From Cryptomeria japonica (lineage: Eukaryota; Streptophyta; Pinopsida; Cupressales; Cupressaceae), in the NCBI RefSeq assembly GCF_030272615.1, contig NC_081406.1, forward strand, positions 219,058,997 to 219,116,996: a stretch of 58,000 nucleotides of DNA, written 5' to 3'. Each line of letters begins with the position of its first letter. Position 1 is the stretch's first letter. Below are positions 20,855 to 33,165 of the stretch, in pieces. The position numbers and the translations under genes are program-made. The notes beneath the pieces were generated by a model. It searched no databases, was not told the DNA's origin, and worked only from the letters and a program-made list of their open reading frames with translations.

Positions 20855-23800
20855 CTAGCATTTCTTCTTTTTCTTTAGCATGGCTTGCCACCTGTCCACC
20901 TCTTTGTCTGTTGGCCAACTGAATGCCTTTACCTCTTCCAACTTTTCAATTGAATCTATCCATCTGGCATCTATAACTACCTTGGCCTCAACAATAAACT
21001 TTGCATGGTCAACCTCAACCTTGAATAGTGAATCAAGCATACCGTTAAGGAAATCAACATCAACCTGTTCATCTATATGCTTGATTATTTCTTCTTTCTC
21101 CAGAATCAAATCAAATTCACTGGTCCAATCAGAAATTGATTTCAAATCTCCATTGCTACCATAAATTGAAGGCACCAATTTACTATAACCTTCCCCAAAT
21201 GTCTGCAATTTTTCATTTATAAGCACATCCTTCCTTGTGAAAAATGCATAAGCTGCATTCATTACCTCCACCATGTCTTTAGTGTGACTGATCTTGGGAG
21301 GGAACTCATCACTATAAATCATTGTAGTATCTAGCTTATCCATTAATCTACTTCTTCCTGACCAAACATTGAACAAAGGTCCAAGAAAAGCAACAACCTC
21401 AAAGGATGTTTTACTTGCCTCTTTCAAAGAAATGTGCAAATCATACACTACCATCAATTTTCCTTTCAATACATTAATCTCGTGTTTCATAATTCCTGAC
21501 ACAACAGAGATAGCCTTGACATTTTGTTCCTTTTCAATCTTTTCAATTTTCTCTATGTATTCCTCCATTTTTGTTGTCACATCAGTTGGTATTTCTTGTA
21601 CTTGTTCTGTAATCTATATTAGAGGGGGCTCATTTGCATTTTTTTCTTTCAACTCCACTAACTCTTCCTCCAGAGAACTCTTCTTCATCAATGTCTCTTC
21701 ATATGTTTTAGATAATGCAATCAATTGGCTATATGTTTCTATGTATCTTCTTGACAAATCCTCTTTTTTTGATATATTCATGAAAAAAACTTGAGTAAAA
21801 AATGAGGCAATCTCCATGTCAATTGTGTTCTACAAATTCTAGAGCATTCTATCAGCTTTCTTTTCTACTTGGATATTTAGAAGGTGGGGCTTTTGAGTGG
21901 AAGGGGCCAAAGACCAAGCAATAAGTGTCTTTGACTTAGGATTAAATCCTGATCCTCTTATTACATCTCCAATTTCAAATTCATATTTAAACTTTGGGTC
22001 CTCTTTCTTCCTAATCTGATCAATAATAAAAATAGATTGGATATCCTAGTCAGGCATCATAATCATACTAATACTCTTAATCAAGTGTCTTTCCTATTCC
22101 ATAGATATTTACTCCTTGTCAGGATCATAATCCTGCAGTGCCTTGATGATCTCCTTTTTCTTTCCTACATTTCCTTCCTCTATGATCAGATTTTGTCTTA
22201 ATTGATTTTGTTTCAACCTAGTAAAAAAAACTTTTAAATTCATCTGACTTAATAAAGTCATCATCTTTCATGAACTCATTTGACAACATCACAAGCTCAT
22301 CAAAGCCTTGAGAAAGGGCTTCATTTGTTTCTCCCTGTTCTTCATTCGGCCCTTCTTCTCTGAGATGTGTCCTTATTTGATGAAAGTAGCATCCTTGTTC
22401 TGTAACAATTGTTCTAGTAGGGTCTCTCCTCACAATTGTACCGACCTCTTTGGTTTTTTGTTTCTTTGTAGTTGGCACTCGGGTAGATTGAACTTCATCC
22501 CCACTCTCTACATCATCAACATACACACTAAGTGGCCTCTTGCCATATGAAGAATGTCCATCTTGGGGGTCTTGCTATTGAGCAACCACTTCTGGAATTT
22601 GAGGCATTTGTTCCATCAAAGTTTCATATAAACTCAACATTTTGTTAATCCTCTCTAGGTACGGGTTATCAGGGCAAAAACCTGAGAAACTAGGGTCAAT
22701 AACCTTCAATTCTGCTTCAACTCTCCTCAATTTTTTCCATTTTCTTCTCCTTTCTTGTACTTCCTCTTTTCTCAGCAAATTTCTAACCACATCTTCATAA
22801 TCCAATGGTTCATGGTCCTTTATTGTGGCCCAAGGTGTCATTTTTGGCAATGCACATTTAATAAATTATTCAAGATCACAGAATCTAGACACAAAATTAA
22901 CCAACCTATACTATTTAAGTAAATTATTTACTTCATCAAAGGAACTCCTACCAATGATAAAAGCAGACACAACCCAAAGCCTAGGAAGAAGAGAAACCTT
23001 CCTGTGTTTGTCAAGGTATTCTTTTTCAACTAGGGTCAATTGCCAAATAAACTCCATAAAAACAATCCTAATTGGAACAAATTTTAGTAAAATATGGGGA
23101 GGTTGAGGACACCCATAGACTTTGATAATAGTAAAGTTATGAAAAAATAAAAAGTCCCCTTAGTTATGTGAAATAGACCGGTTTGGAACATACTGGTAAG
23201 GTCTCAAAATTCTCCTAACATTAATTCAAAATCGTTCCCTATTTATTCCTAGTATTTCCATAGTTGGCAAAACAATCCAATTTTCAAAGAAAAGGAAAGA
23301 AGAATGGGGAGAACTACTGTCCCAAACCTGGGTCCATCTTTGTATTGGCATTAAGACACCCAATTCTTCTTTGAAAATCTCAAATTCTTTATCCATGAAC
23401 TCAACATTATAGAACAAGATTAAATGCATCAACAATGAATAATGCTTGAATGTAGGGTTGGGTGCACCACTCTGAATTTCAAATAGAGCATTATAAATGT
23501 GTTCAACAACATAGCCCACATAATCGTAATCTTTGTTAACATCTGGGTGTTGAATGTCCATATCCATCATTAGTAATTTAGCTAACACTGTTGAATATCC
23601 ATCAAAACCCAACACTCTGCATAATGCATAGATTGTATAATGCATATAATGGTGGAAATGTGTGATGTCAAATGGTGGTTCGATACTATCTGGAATTATA
23701 ACTGGTTTTCTATTCACCCTAGGCATGTATCTGACCATTGCATGCTTCTTGATAACACCTTTGTATTTGTCATAATCCTCTGCAATCCGCTCCAAATCTA

Positions 23801-24278
23801 TATCTATACATGCAGCACCAGTAATCTGGAAAGCTTCAACAAAGCTAGCTCTCTTAATTGAAACTAGGGAAGACTGGTTTTTTCTTCTGATTACCCTAGA
23901 TAATGGGCAATAGTGTTTGGCCAACTCTTTGATCAAATCCACATCAACATACACATCTGGCACAATTAACTTTGCCATATTTAAATCCCAAGGGTTTGAC
24001 ATCATGACACCCTTCACCCTATCATTCCAGAAATAATGAAACAGAGCAGAACCAGTCATATTAAGCATAGTCGGGTTTATGCATTGGCTCTATAAATCTT
24101 TCCATGCCAAATCATTTGTATTCAAAGCAAAGGAAGTCCCTGCCAGCAAATCTACAAATTCTTCTTTGTATTTCATAACCGTCTTTTCCTCAGTGGCCTT
24201 GGGCTTGGAACCTCTAGGTCCTCCACTTGTCGTGGCCTTGGGCTTGGAACCTCCAATTCCACTTGTCGCCTTGCTCAT
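20855..24278 (-). pseudogene. Large unidentified intronless ORF, about 1,140 codons, decayed
   Basis: From ATG 24278 a single frame runs to about 22218, then shifts by one and continues to a stop at 20855. The N-terminus has a duplicated GSKPKAT linker. A globular part follows (ALFHYFWNDRVKGVM, HYCPLSRVIRRK, HHYMHYTIYALCRVLGFDGY), then an acidic/basic region with KKQKTK (NLS-like). A predicted coiled-coil C-terminal half (SKTYEETLMKKSSLEEELVE) precedes a final folded part and a KKKKKC end. About a dozen in-frame stops all fit CAA, CAG or CGA mutated by C-to-T. I know of no catalytic motif in it. The repeat-flanked context suggests a transposon-encoded protein, but I do not recognise the family. 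Confidence 0.6.
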
Positions 24279-24599
24279 TTTAGCCGCAAGAGAAAAACTT
24301 AACCAATTTTTTGAAATTTTCCCACACCCAACACTCCAAATTCTTCAACGTTGTTGCAGAGCTCTTTTCACTAGATTACCTCGAAGATAGAATGAATTAA
24401 TGCAATTATACAAAATGTTGGCTTGATCATGCAATTTATGGTATTTGGGTGTCGTCACTTCTCTCAAATCTCATTAATTACCACACTTTCATGAACTAGC
24501 TATTGTGGCATTAATTCAAAGTTGAAGTACTCAAGCGAAATTTGAATTCATGCCCTTCTATTTGATTGGTGATTGCCATTCAAAATTTTTACAGAACCC
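24279..24599. other. Upstream of the large ORF, non-coding
   Basis: Short region between the ORF start and repeat copy B. I looked for a PBS (tRNA 3' complements ending in acca) and for a TATA box on the minus strand and found none convincing, so an LTR reading of the flanking repeats is not supported here. Confidence 0.4.
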
Positions 24600-25640
24600 A
24601 GGAAACAAGTCCACATGTCAATCCCCATCTTTAATCTCACACTTGCAACCAGTTATAATAATCTAGAGAGTAATTGATGAGTTAGCGACAATGCTACCAA
24701 ATCCTGTTAATTGCAAGCTTGAAACCCCTTTTACGAATCCTCAAATAATCTTGCGAGTGAGCGACAACTATTGATCTTCATCAATACCTTCAGTTGCAAC
24801 TTCACAACAACATTTGTAATATTCTTTCTTTACCTACAAGCTGGCGACCACTGCAAATCTAACAAAATAACTTATTTCATTGCAAGCTCACAACTCAAAA
24901 CTTGACTTAAACCCTTGCGATCCTGCAACAACAAGAAACTTAACCATCATCGCATGCTCGCAACACTTTTTGACTTAAGAATTACAAACCCGTGAGCATG
25001 TGATGACCACAAAATCAGACCAAAACTTACCTGTCGCCAGATTGCAACATAAAATGCTAAACAACTTCAAAACCTATGAGCAAGCGATGAAACTGACTAA
25101 GCTGCGATACCAACTACATCACATGATCACAAATTAAAATGACTTAACCGTGAACACCTCATGACCTTGCGATAACATAAAATCACACCCAGTCACAACC
25201 TCGCAACATAAAATGGTCAAGTGCAAAACATCTTGAGAGGTAGCGACAACTAAAATCTCCTAGTACTCGCAAGTTCGTGACTTAAACTGACTTGATTATA
25301 AAGGACCTGCGATCTAGCGATAACAATAAAATCTCAAAAAAATTTATCTCTTGACCTTAGTGACCCAGTGAGTACCAACAAAAATTGATGTTTTATGTTA
25401 ATTATCATCATAAACAGGCACGAGCAGTGGCACACAGACCATTAATGACTTACTTGCTAACTCTCATGGCTATAATGCATGACATCAAACCAATTCGAGA
25501 CCTCATGACAAAAGAAATTTCATTAACAATCTCCAGCTCGCTAACATAAAATGCTAACACTCAAAAAACTAGAGACCTCGCAATTTAAACCCAAACCAAC
25601 ACTTGCTAACTTGCCACATAAATTGTTAAACATGAAATTT
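24600..25640. repeat. GCGAGCT-type repeat, copy B
   Basis: Direct-orientation relative of copy A. The best match is 25447-25605 to 18318-18470, including cttgctaactctca, ctataatg-atgacatca and aacataaaatgctaacac. The rest is a degenerate series of tcgcaagctc / agcgacaac words about 50-70 bp apart. It ends roughly 300 bp before the gypsy insertion. Confidence 0.6.
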
Positions 25641-25933
25641 ATCTATGAGTTAGAAATGAAACATTAAACATGTCTCATTGTCTGACCAACCCTTTGACCA
25701 CACTTGACGTTGACATGGGCAAATAAAGAGAGGAAAACTGAGATTTTCAACGCATGACAACTTCGGTTTACTAGCCAACTAAGACAAAAAAAAAACACAA
25801 AACCCTAATCACCATGAAAATCATGTTAAGCATTTAATGTAGAATACTAGAAAGGTTCTAATAGTTATGCAATATGAATAATTTTATCGATCTTGTGACA
25901 CAAATTGTTGCATTTCATGTTCAACATAATGTG

Positions 25934-25938
25934 GAACC
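25934..25938. repeat. Target-site duplication GAACC, left copy
   Basis: Five bases outside the left gypsy LTR, identical to 44835-44839. Confidence 0.92.
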
Positions 25939-27402
25939 TGATGCTCTGCAAAATGGAAGGATTGTTACAAACAAGTGTTAGTTGTTAGTGTTAGTAAATC
26001 AAAGATTAAACACTATCCTAAGCAAGCATATCAAGAAAGACACTACTAGAAAATTTAATGAATCTAAGAAATGCAGCTAAACATCTCCATATGCTCTCTA
26101 ACATGTTGGTAGCTTCTCCTTCCTTGTTCCTCTCCTCTCCAAGTTCCAAATGAGTGTAGCTCTCAGCAACTTTTTGCACTATGGATGCCTTATAGAGGTT
26201 CAAGATTGAAAATGATTAACTATGCAAATGCCAATGTAAACAAAAGCTAAAATGAGAGATTATCTAATTAGCTGATATTAATTTTAAGCCAAAAGAGTGA
26301 ATGTAAATGGTTATACAGAATTCTCTCTCTAAAAATGACTATAAGTTAAATGCATACAAGTTTTCAGGATCTGGATATTGAAGAAATGAGCTCTATTTAT
26401 AGGTAAAATGGAGAAATGGATGGTTGAGAATGAGTAATCTCAACAAGGATCAGGATTGAATGGTTTAAGATCCATGTGAGGGATTTCAACCCAATCCTAG
26501 GATGACAAGTGTTAACATGAGAGGGGTTGAGGGGAGAGGGAAGAAGCATTGAATGTTTGACATGACCTGAGGGTTAACTTGGGAGGTAAGGTTAAGGTTG
26601 AGTTGAGTGAATAAATTCATTATCCAAATAATAATGCTTTTATCCAATGGATAAACTCTTGTGCAAGAGTTAGTGAGGATAACCATGGTCAAAGTAATAA
26701 ATGCTTGAGGAGACACATGGGTCACATGAGGGTTGAGTTAGGGGTCAAAGTCCCTAACCATGGGTGCAAGCGGATCTAAACGTAAATGGTTATATAAGAG
26801 CCATTAATGGTCATGTAAGAGCCATTAATGGTCATGTAAGAGCCATTAGTGGTTTGGAAGACTTTAGAGGTTAAATTGTTGGACACATAAAGCATTAAAT
26901 GCTTTTCAAAGACTTTGGAGTCTTTGAGAAGTGACTCCAAGTTTCTTAGGAATGTGACAATAATTAGGGGATAGATTAGGCTAATTAGGAAGGGGTTAGA
27001 AGAATCTAGAAGGGGTTTAGGATTGCAAGTGGGTTTGGTGGGTGAGGGAAAATAGGATTTTTATTAAAATGAAATTCATTTATTTCAACAAATAGGTGGA
27101 ACTTGCATTTTTAGGAGAATGCGAGTGGAGGGGGATTTAATGATTTAAATAAATGTTTTATTTATTTATTTAAAAGAGGAAAGGGGATTAAATTAAATAA
27201 ATAGGATTTATTCATTTAATCGATTGTGAATTCGGTTTAATGAATTAATTAAAATAAATTGAATATTTTATTTAATTAATAGGAGAATGTTTGAAGATGA
27301 ATTAATTAAATGTTAATTTAATTAAGTGATGGCTAGTGAGTTTTTAATCAAATAAATATCAAATATTCATTTAATTAAACTAGACAGATTTATGTGACTA
27401 CA
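25939..27402 (-). repeat. 3' LTR of the gypsy element (1,464 bp)
   Basis: The minus strand starts TGTAGTCACATAAAT at 27402 and ends AGAGCATCA at 25939. It carries three copies of a roughly 21-bp unit (ccattaatggtcatgtaagag type, about 26786-26850) where the 5' LTR has two. The left end lacks about 30 bp present in the 5' LTR near 43370-43420. Confidence 0.93.
26394..26401 (-). promoter_or_regulatory. TATA box in the 3' LTR
   Basis: The minus strand reads CCTATAAATAGAGCTC, the equivalent of the 5' LTR box at 43846-43853. Confidence 0.6.
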
Positions 27403-27415
27403 TTTACCCCTCTTT
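27403..27415 (-). other. Polypurine tract of the gypsy element
   Basis: The minus strand reads AAAGAGGGGTAAA directly before the LTR start TGTAGTC at 27402. Confidence 0.75.
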
Positions 27416-27959
27416 GAGACGGTGCGGTTTATCACGTCGTTTCAAAGAAACAAAAATAAGTATGAAGAAATAAGCCCCATAAAATGTTAATTTAATGGGT
27501 GGTATGCCCCCTCGAGAGATGGGTCGAAAATTTTGAAAAATCGAGCGATCTCTCAAAAAAGAATGAAAAAATGGCAGGGAGGTAGAAGAGAAGAAATAAG
27601 TAATATTAGTGAAAGAATCTAAGAATTTAGAGATAAAACTGAGAAATGGGAGGTGCTAGAAGTTCATGGGGACCACAACGGTGAGCGAGGGAAAAGTAGG
27701 TTTACGACGAAGGGTATATATGGGTGTGAAGGGGTAAAAACAAGGTCATTTGCATTCATCTCCATAGTGATTCAAAGCTCTGATAGTGATGTTTTTGAAA
27801 GAGCAAGCAACAGTTAGGATGTCGATACCGATAGCAGATCATCGGCTAGAGAGAGTTCATCAATTCCAATGGCTAGATGACTATGGGCTAGTGGTATGCA
27901 AATTTGAAATTTTGTTTTTCATGCATTTTTTATGTCTTTTTTGAAGTGTCCAAGTTGAG

Positions 27960-28260
27960 TCAAAAACAATAGCGCTAAAACTATGTTTTGACATTGTTGT
28001 CAAGTAAACTAATGCTTTTGTGCCACTATTGCACTATTGCATAGTGGTTTTAGCGCTTTTGGAAGTTGTCGCCCATTTGAGTAGTTGTTTTAGTGCTAAT
28101 GTAGTTTTAGTGCTATTGAGTCTTGGTAGCGCTATTGTTTTGACATGGCGCTATTGTGTAGTTGTTCTAGCACTATTGTTTGTTTAGCGCTAGTGTGTAG
28201 TGGTTATAGCGCAATTGTTAGCAGAGTAGCATTGTTGTTAGTAGAGTAGCGCTATTGTCT
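27960..28260. repeat. AGCGCT-rich array near the 3' end of the internal region
   Basis: Exact AGCGCT palindromes lie at 27971, 28052, 28128, 28186 and 28248, with near matches between (ggcgct, agtgct, agcgca), usually in the context tagcgctattgt. It sits 0.5 kb inside the 3' LTR. A similar array lies next to the PBS at 42945-43265. Confidence 0.75.
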
Positions 28261-28529
28261 AGAAAAATAGATGCCCCAGTGTTTGTAGAAAAAGAAATCT
28301 CCTGATGCCAATGATGGATGGATGGAGAGGTTAGTTGTTTTGAACCATAGCAGCCCTATTGAGACTTAGTTTATTAGGATAAATGTTTGTTGGAGTCTAG
28401 GTGTGCCATTATTGCTTACCTATTCAGACCCGAAGATACTTGATCAAAGTATTTGTTGATAGTCTAGGTTTAAACTTAAGAAAGTTTGAAATAAAACAAC
28501 TGATAATGATGGTTGATGTGCGTGTGTAG

Positions 28530-30518
28530 GAGGATCTTCCCATCTTACAAATGCAGGAGAGGCATCCAGCCACACAACAGTTGCAATATCGGCTGACAGA
28601 GGCCAAGATTGATTGCATTGTAGTGAGAGTCCTGTACCATGTGATGTATATGCTCATGATTTAAAAGAATCGTTGTTTGATGACAACATTGACAAAGCGG
28701 TGGCATAGTGAGATGTGTACGTTTCACCTAGTGATGGGGGAGATGAATGTGACACTGGAGGATGTGTGGCATATCCTACACATTCCTATTTGAGGGGAGC
28801 TAGTGACATATGACTAAGCTTGGGGTACAACAATAGTGCAATGATTTTTTGATGAGGATGTGTTTATTCATGATGGCTCGATAGCATGGGAGGATATAGC
28901 TGTGTTATATGAGCCACTACTTGTGGTATTATCAGGAATTGTTGGGGGCCTATTATGCCCAGATCGACGATCACATAGACTGGCTGTGGGTTGGGGCTAG
29001 GTGATAGAGAAGATGATGTCTGAGGGGACCTGCTTTGCATGGGGACCGTGCATTTTGTCACACCTATATCAAGAATTGCATGAGGTAGTATACCGAGAGA
29101 CGAGCTCATTGGGAGTGGGGATCACTCTTCTACATATCTGGGCATGGGAGCATCTACTTGTGACCTGACCAATTAGTCTGAGATTTAGGGCAGTGGATCA
29201 GCCCTATATGTATATGTATGGAGGTATGATGAGTTAGCCCCACCTGGGGAAGTTAGAGTGGTGGTGGTGGGTGCTTGATGATTTTGATACAGTGATCTGG
29301 AGGCCTTATATTGACTGCAAGCCCTGGGAGGATGATGCAGAGGCCTTGTTGTATGTATTTATGACATGGTACTTGATTGGTAGGACAACCTACAATGTGG
29401 AGAGGCAGGTAACTGGTAGAGTGATGAGGCAGTTTTGACAGAGGCAGGGATTGTCAAGTGAGTTAGGAGAGTATGCACGGGTGGTACAAGAGAGGTTCGA
29501 GTGGGGGCCAGTATTACCCTATGATCAGGCTTTAGCAAAGTTTGAGACTCTACAGGTGAGACCATGGCAAATGAGGTCAGGGGTTGTAGATATAGGGGTG
29601 ATAGATGAGTACACTCAATACATTGTGACACATCCTATTCCTCATATATCAGATCCGACAGAGCCGATTCCAGCCTTTGAGGAGGATAGGCGATAAAGAT
29701 GGAGGAGGAGAGGATGTAGAGGAGTGGTAGTAGGGGGATGAGGGAGAGGTGATGGAGGAGGAGGGGATGGAGGAGGAGGAGGTGGGGGTGGTGGTTTTGG
29801 AAGGGGTGGTGGATTTGGAGGTGGAGGTGGTGGAGGTGGATGGTTATAGCGAAGAGGGAGAGGCAGGCAGCCATTACGATTGTCATAGGGACTGTTGATG
29901 TAGGGAGGAGTTAGATTAGGTAGCAGTAATATGGGGGAGGGAGAGGGACCTATGGATACGAGAGAGGGAGCCACTAGAGGAGGAGAGGGAGCTACTGGAG
30001 GAGAGGGAGCTACAAGTGGAGGAGGAGAGGGAGCTACAAGTGGAGGAGATTTATGGGATCATATGATATTAGTTTTGCAAAGTCGGTTGGAGGATATGGA
30101 GGTGGAGGTTGCAGCTAGAGATGTTTAGCTATTTGCATGGGAGTCAGAGTTGACTGTAGTGCTGCGAGAGAGAGATCAGGAAGTGGATAGGGTGATCTAG
30201 CTATAGGAGAGAGTGGAGCCTTTGGAGGGAGTATAGGGACATGGGTCATTGATAGATTCACTGGCAAGAGAGTTACAGAGGGCAGGTTCAGAGGTTGATT
30301 ATTAGCGAGGTCTATATGAGAAGGTGGTGTCATCTATTCGACGGGCATTGAGCTATTCACAGATGCATCGGCAGATATCAGAGCGGTCTTAGAGGATGCA
30401 GAGTAGTGCTGGTGTGATGGGTCCTCCACAACGAGGTAGTGTAGGTGATGCAGGGGCTAGTGGGGGAGCAGGGGGTGATAGTGGTACAAGTGGTGATGGT
30501 GGTGCAGCATCTGGCTAG
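28530..30518 (+). pseudogene. Plant mobile domain (PMD, MAIN/MAIL-like) ORF, antisense to the host retroelement
   Basis: One plus-strand frame holds the PMD hallmarks: RWHSEMCTFHLVMGEMNVTL at about 28700, EDVWHILHIPI, then LLHIWAWEHLL at about 29125, VLDDFDTVIWRPYI at about 29270 and RVMRQF near 29420. A Gly/Arg-rich stretch (29700-29850), repeated EGAT(S)GG units (29935-30050) and a coiled-coil-like tail with LQSRLEDMEVEV complete it. About fifteen in-frame stops fit C-to-T changes in CAG, CAA or CGA. The frame opens just after tgtgtag at 28529, which could be a splice acceptor. PMD proteins occur both as plant nuclear genes (MAIN, MAIL1) and inside Ty3/gypsy elements. Role here unknown. Confidence 0.8.
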
Positions 30519-30539
30519 AGTGGCATTTGAGAGAGCATG

Positions 30540-32540
30540 TATTTATTTTATTACATTTTCATTTTGGACTGTGTCTTGGATGGCTCTTGATAGCCGATAT
30601 TGTTGACATCATTGTACTCTGATACATGTATGTTTTTGCAAGATGATATGATGTGATATATGAGGAGATCCCATATTTTGTGATGATATGCATGTTGATG
30701 ATATGTATGGATTTATGTAGGATGATGATATATGATTTATGCTTAGATGGATATTTGTACTTGCTATGTGTATGTGTTTTGAGATGATTCCTATATGCAT
30801 TTTTGATGTTGATGATTTGTATGATGTCTATATGCATGTTTTATGAATAGGATACTAACATGTGGATGCAGGTTGATATATGCATGATGTGTTGGTGTAA
30901 TGCTTTATGTATGTTATGCCATGATGATGATGTATGCATAATGAAATGGTGCTAACGATGATATAGATAGTACTTTTGTGTTATGTTGATGAGATGATGA
31001 TATGCAGTTGTGTTGGATTATGATGCAATGCAATGAATCAAAATGACTTATGTAAGTGCATATAGATGGTTAAAATGAATGCAATTATAGATAAGCAAAT
31101 GTAAAGTACAAATGTTTATGTGATGACTTCGAAATGAATGCATGTGTAAAATGTATAAACCAATGTTGAGACAAATGGTTTTTGTTATGATCTAAATGAC
31201 TTAAAATATGACTAAGTGAAATGATAATGTGATGATAATGCAACTCATGGGTAATGAAGAACTGCACCTTAATGAAATTAAAAGGATAATGCATGCATTT
31301 TAATGAACCCTAAATGAAATCATTGTAAGATGAAATGAATAAGTATAAGAATATACTAGATGGATAGATGAATGCACTTAACTAATGAATCGATAAATAA
31401 TTGCATGCAACTAAATTAGGAATCTAAACAAATGATGATGAATGATGATTCTAACAAGACATCTAATTGTACCTAGATGATTAAATGAATGCACAGTAAT
31501 GGCTAATAATGGTAGTAAATGTAATGATGAGAAATTGGATACAACTGAATCTAAATGTCTTGATTTTGCAATGATGAAATGATGTAATGATGCTAATGAG
31601 AATGATAATGGAATAGATGTATTGTAAATGCAACTAAATAAAATGAAATGTATTTAAATAAATATCGAAAATGAATTTAATAAATCTATATGTATGAGAA
31701 TGAACTAGGTGCATTTAAAATGCAACTAAATGTAAAGAAATGATGATACTATGTGCTCATGAGAGATGAATACAAGGTTGGTTAGACTTTGCATGATGCA
31801 CTGATGATGTATCAGAGAACTTTGTCATGACTGTATCTAAGACCAAATAATGTCTCATATTAAAACTTGTTCATACTTGAATACAAAACCATACATATGA
31901 ATAATGAATGATTAAATGGATGGGTGATATTCAACAGAATGCAATATAAACAAATGAGATGAAATGACAATCGATGGTACTTTATTTTCATCATTGAGTA
32001 AGGGTAGTATCAATCTTGGAAGAGGCAGTAGGGACTAAGTTTGGAGCATTGTACCTGCAAACCAATAGCATAAATATAGAAATAAAGAATATGGACCCTC
32101 CATAATGGTTCATGCTCATATGGTCGAGGTATACGTTGTAGTCAGCAAGCCATAATGATCCATGACTGTATTTTGCATATGATCACATAGCTTAGTGAAC
32201 TTCCCATGTAGATACCATTAGTACATGCCCGAGAACTTCATTGGAATAATTCATAGAAGATAAGCAAACAATGCTTACGAAACATCCTGGCCACTCTAAT
32301 CACTTGTGGATATCCCAGAGTAGCATAGGAACTTGATATAAATGAATAAATAACTAACAAACCAACCAAGTACTTGATAGCTTTAAACAAAATTTTCTTG
32401 TCAAAGAAAATGTTATCATGTCTTTGTTTTGGTAAGGAAGGATACATCCTTGTTAAGACAGTTTGTGTGTCGATGTTGATCGTTTGGTTTGTATGATAAG
32501 TGGTCATCGTTTGAGTAATTCACAATGTTTGTTTGGTACT
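30540..32540. other. 3' internal region of the gypsy element, ATGATG-rich, non-coding
   Basis: From 30600 to 32000 the sequence is dominated by atgatg, aaatgaatgcaact and similar words. No coding frame with domain content is present. This is the long 3' untranslated part typical of Tat elements. Confidence 0.5.
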
Positions 32541-32599
32541 TGCTTAGACGCATATGTACAAAAGCGTCGCCATGTTTTTTATTAATTTTTTATGTTTTC

Positions 32600-32755
32600 T
32601 AATGTTTTTTGGATTTTGTGAGTGTTTTTTTGAATGTTTTTGGTATTTTGTGAGACGGTTTTGAATGTTTTTGGTATTTTGTGAGACGGTTTTCAAATGT
32701 TTTGGGGATTTTGTGAGATGGTTTTCAAATGTTTTTGGGATTTTGTGAGACATCT
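32600..32755. repeat. 31-33-bp tandem repeat, five units
   Basis: Units end in ttttgtgagacggtttt, with the word gtgag at about 32618, 32650, 32681, 32713 and 32746. It lies between the integrase gene and the PMD ORF and produces a false Lys-rich frame on the minus strand. Confidence 0.85.
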
Positions 32756-33165
32756 TACCAACTTAAGAACCCAATGACTCACAAGTAATGTAGAATCCAC
32801 TTCCATTAATAGGTTAATAGCATTGCCCCCAGTTTAGACATGACTATGAAAAAGCGGGATGCAAGACGCATGAAGTACTATCCTTGATTGCAGATCAATA
32901 ACAAGCCATGGTTTGAATGATGGATGTGTGGATGCAATGAATGTGATGGCAACAAATCTAAAAGACAATGAAGTCATAGCCTTTATGATTGGCACCTGTT
33001 TGTCAGGTTTTCACCATTCGCACTTACCCAAGGTGCCACCAGAGTGGTTGTTCACTGTTTGGATGCATGATTTTTCTTTACTATTTTTTTTTCTTCAGGA
33101 CATTTATTTGAATTTTTTTGGTGTTTTTTTTCTGATATACATGGGAGCCAGATGTTCTGTACAAC

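Noticed and set aside
29642-29974. Proline-rich minus-strand ORF
   Set aside because: It is the antisense shadow of the Gly-rich tail of the PMD ORF on the plus strand.
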